This document shows positions 4,307 to 5,791 of a stretch of 5,791 nt of DNA, piece after piece; within the stretch, counting starts at the first letter, position 1, and each line of letters begins with the position of its first letter. Source of the stretch: Clostridia bacterium (GTDB taxonomy: Bacteria > Bacillota > Clostridia > Oscillospirales > CAG-272); the NCBI GenBank assembly GCA_017395885.1, contig JAFQNM010000012.1:1-5791 (forward strand). Direction: 5' to 3'. Made by a program: the position numbers and the translations under genes. The notes below the pieces were generated by a model, which ran no database searches, had not been told where the DNA came from, and saw only the letters and a list, made by a program, of their open reading frames with translations.

Positions 4307-5791
4307 TTGAAAAAAGCCAAGCTGCTGTCTCTTTTCCAAAGAGACCCTAAAAAAGTCAAAAAAGCAAAGCTGCCCGAGAACGTTTACTACTCCCCGGCTA
4401 ACGATATGTCACCCCTGTGGCAATACGTTGGCCTTGCTCTCAGAACTCTGGTTCTTTACTTAGGCGTTTTCGGAATCACGGTGTTCATTTGCTCTGCTGC
4501 AGGTCTAACCTACTCGGACTACTGGCAGGCAAAGGTGGTTACACCCGGCACCGTTGCCCTTCTCTGCTTGCCGGTTGCCATTGCCTGCGGAATCGCTTCT
4601 CTGGGCAAGATCTGGGCGCTGGCCACTCCCATAGTTTACGTGGGAGCCTTTATCGGCTATGCTGCGATCAACTACACAGATCCAATAGCCTTTACCGTCA
4701 GAAGTGTACTCAGAGTATACAACTACGCTCTTTACAACGTATCCGGTGTTTATACCAATCTCCAATCGTTTATGTACGTGACGGACGGATACGACTATCA
4801 AAGCGCAGAATATGACCTGAACGACCCTTACCGCTTTGCAGGTGTTTTTATTCTTGCAAGCATTATCGGTCTCATCCTCTATTTCTCTGTCCAGAGAAAA
4901 ACAAGACTCTGGCCCGTTGTCATTCTTCTGACAGCCGTTTTCACCCCCATTCTTACCTATAACATCGCCTACGGAAACTCAGGTATTTCCTTTATTCTTG
5001 TTTTCGTTTGTGCATTGCTCGGCCTCAAGGTTTATGATTACCGCTACGGCGGCCGTGCCGAATCTGTTGCCGAAAGAAAGAAAAGAAAAGCCGAAAAGAA
5101 GTCTCTTCGTATTGAAAAGCGCAAAAAAAAGCGCAAGGAAAAGCTTGCTCTCCGTGAAGAGGCTGACCGTGTTTTCGACAAGGCTATCGATGCTGATATT
5201 CCTCTCGGAAAGGCCCGTCAGGCAAGGCGTGCAGTTTTCAGGTCACACAGAGATAACATCAAAAAAGAAAAGCTTGAAAAAAAGGCACTTGCTCGCACGG
5301 AAAAGAAAAACGCAAAGAGAGCACGAAAGCTTAAAAAGAAGAGGGTCGCTGAGCTGAAAAAGAAGCTTTCCGCTTCTCCCAAGGGATCTACCTCCCACCA
5401 GGCTGTTCTCGCAGAGATCGCCGCCGAGAGAGCTGACGATCTTGAGGCAAAGGCAAATCGTAAGGCCAAAATCCAAAAGAAACGCCTGGAGAAAAAGGAT
5501 CTGGATACCGCTCGCAGAAAAGCCTCTATGGCAGGCGGATATGCCGGAATCGGCGTTGCACTTATCGCCTTTCTCGCAATATGCCTCCCCCTCTCTCTTG
5601 CTAAGGGCCCCTTCAGAGAAATTCCTGTTATCAACGATAGGGTCCGTACAGCAAGAGCTTACGTTACAGCTTATCTTCGCGGCAGCGACGTTGACCTGAA
5701 CGACCCTTACGTTTACGGACTTAACCCTCTCGTTCCCAGAGCACTCTCTTACGACCCTCTTGAGCTTACCGACGACGTTATTTTCAGAGTG
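4307..5791 (+). CDS. Polytopic membrane protein, probable transglutaminase-like (TgpA-type) partner, C-terminus outside window
   Basis: This is an open frame of 495 codons that starts at TTG and has no stop before the right edge. The visible part has a basic N-terminus (KKAKLLSLFQRDPKKVKKAKL). Predicted membrane helices lie near 40-66, 78-98, 100-120, 176-197, 202-222 and 226-245. A charged cytoplasmic region follows (247-407), then a seventh helix (408-432) and the start of an extracytoplasmic domain. Charges flanking the helices follow the positive-inside rule throughout. The last visible stretch, PLELTDDVIFRV, resembles the segment that precedes the transglutaminase fold in TgpA-like proteins. 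The place after moxR and DUF58, with a 17-nt gap, is where such genes usually sit. The Cys-His-Asp catalytic domain would lie beyond the window, so enzyme activity is not shown. The charged region has about 59 Lys/Arg against about 24 Asp/Glu and is probably helical or coiled coil. That region is unusual for the family. The family call is inference from context, topology and a short match. Confidence 0.78.
   Translation, partial: MKKAKLLSLFQRDPKKVKKAKLPENVYYSPANDMSPLWQYVGLALRTLVLYLGVFGITVFICSAAGLTYSDYWQAKVVTPGTVALLCLPVAIACGIASLGKIWALATPIVYVGAFIGYAAINYTDPIAFTVRSVLRVYNYALYNVSGVYTNLQSFMYVTDGYDYQSAEYDLNDPYRFAGVFILASIIGLILYFSVQRKTRLWPVVILLTAVFTPILTYNIAYGNSGISFILVFVCALLGLKVYDYRYGGRAESVAERKKRKAEKKSLRIEKRKKKRKEKLALREEADRVFDKAIDADIPLGKARQARRAVFRSHRDNIKKEKLEKKALARTEKKNAKRARKLKKKRVAELKKKLSASPKGSTSHQAVLAEIAAERADDLEAKANRKAKIQKKRLEKKDLDTARRKASMAGGYAGIGVALIAFLAICLPLSLAKGPFREIPVINDRVRTARAYVTAYLRGSDVDLNDPYVYGLNPLVPRALSYDPLELTDDVIFRV

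Noticed and set aside
4417..4815. Plus-strand frame of 132 codons near the start of the third operon gene
   Set aside because: It is out of frame with the membrane protein that begins at TTG 4307, which has a good ribosome binding site, plausible membrane helices and a frame open to the window edge. The alternative translation is rich in Arg, Cys and Ser with no domain.
5218..5634. Minus-strand frame of 138 codons opposite the lysine-rich arm
   Set aside because: Its Phe/Ser/Leu-rich translation is the antisense of Lys/Glu codons, which read as Phe and Leu or Ser. It is not an independent membrane protein.

Overview
The window looks like a chromosomal segment from an anaerobic Firmicute of the class Clostridia. 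The grounds are a rubrerythrin made together with a PerR-type peroxide sensor, strong GGAGG ribosome binding sites, sigma-A type promoters and a moderate base composition. I cannot name a genus. There are no RNA genes, insertion sequences, CRISPR arrays or phage genes. All six genes are recognisable, and the two outermost are cut by the window edges.

Left part, minus strand (1-1465). Reading right to left, a perR-like Fur-family repressor (1394-1023) is followed 29 nt later by rubrerythrin (993-457). The pair forms a peroxide-response operon that ends at a hairpin terminator (411-445). The operon has a near-perfect promoter (TTGACA, 16 nt, TATAAT with an extended -10). A 10-3-10 perfect inverted repeat lies exactly where transcription should begin, which suggests that the repressor controls its own operon. 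Just past the terminator, a separate promoter (362-390) drives alanine racemase (alr, start at 321), of which only the first 107 residues are in the window.

Right part, plus strand (1514-5791). A divergent promoter (TTGATA, 17 nt, TAAAAT) starts a tightly packed operon: a MoxR-type AAA+ ATPase (1578-2561), a DUF58 membrane-anchored protein (2574-4289), and a polytopic membrane protein that starts at a TTG codon (4307) and runs off the right edge. By order, topology and its last visible residues, the third gene fits the transglutaminase-like (TgpA-type) partner found in MoxR-DUF58-transglutaminase operons. The core biology of this operon, an ATPase chaperone acting on a membrane and cell-envelope complex, is widespread but poorly understood.

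The most unusual feature is that both membrane proteins of the MoxR operon carry long charged cytoplasmic insertions. In the DUF58 protein, about 150 residues split the vWA-like domain just after its first strand. That insertion is strongly basic in its first half, with six arginines in a row, and acidic in its second half, and the usual DxSxS metal site is not present. In the third protein, a Lys/Arg/Glu/Ala-rich segment of about 160 residues lies between the sixth and seventh membrane segments. These may be interaction arms specific to this lineage.

Intergenic space is short. The longest gap, 1395-1577, holds the two divergent promoters and the operator. The gap 322-456 holds the alr promoter and the rubrerythrin terminator.
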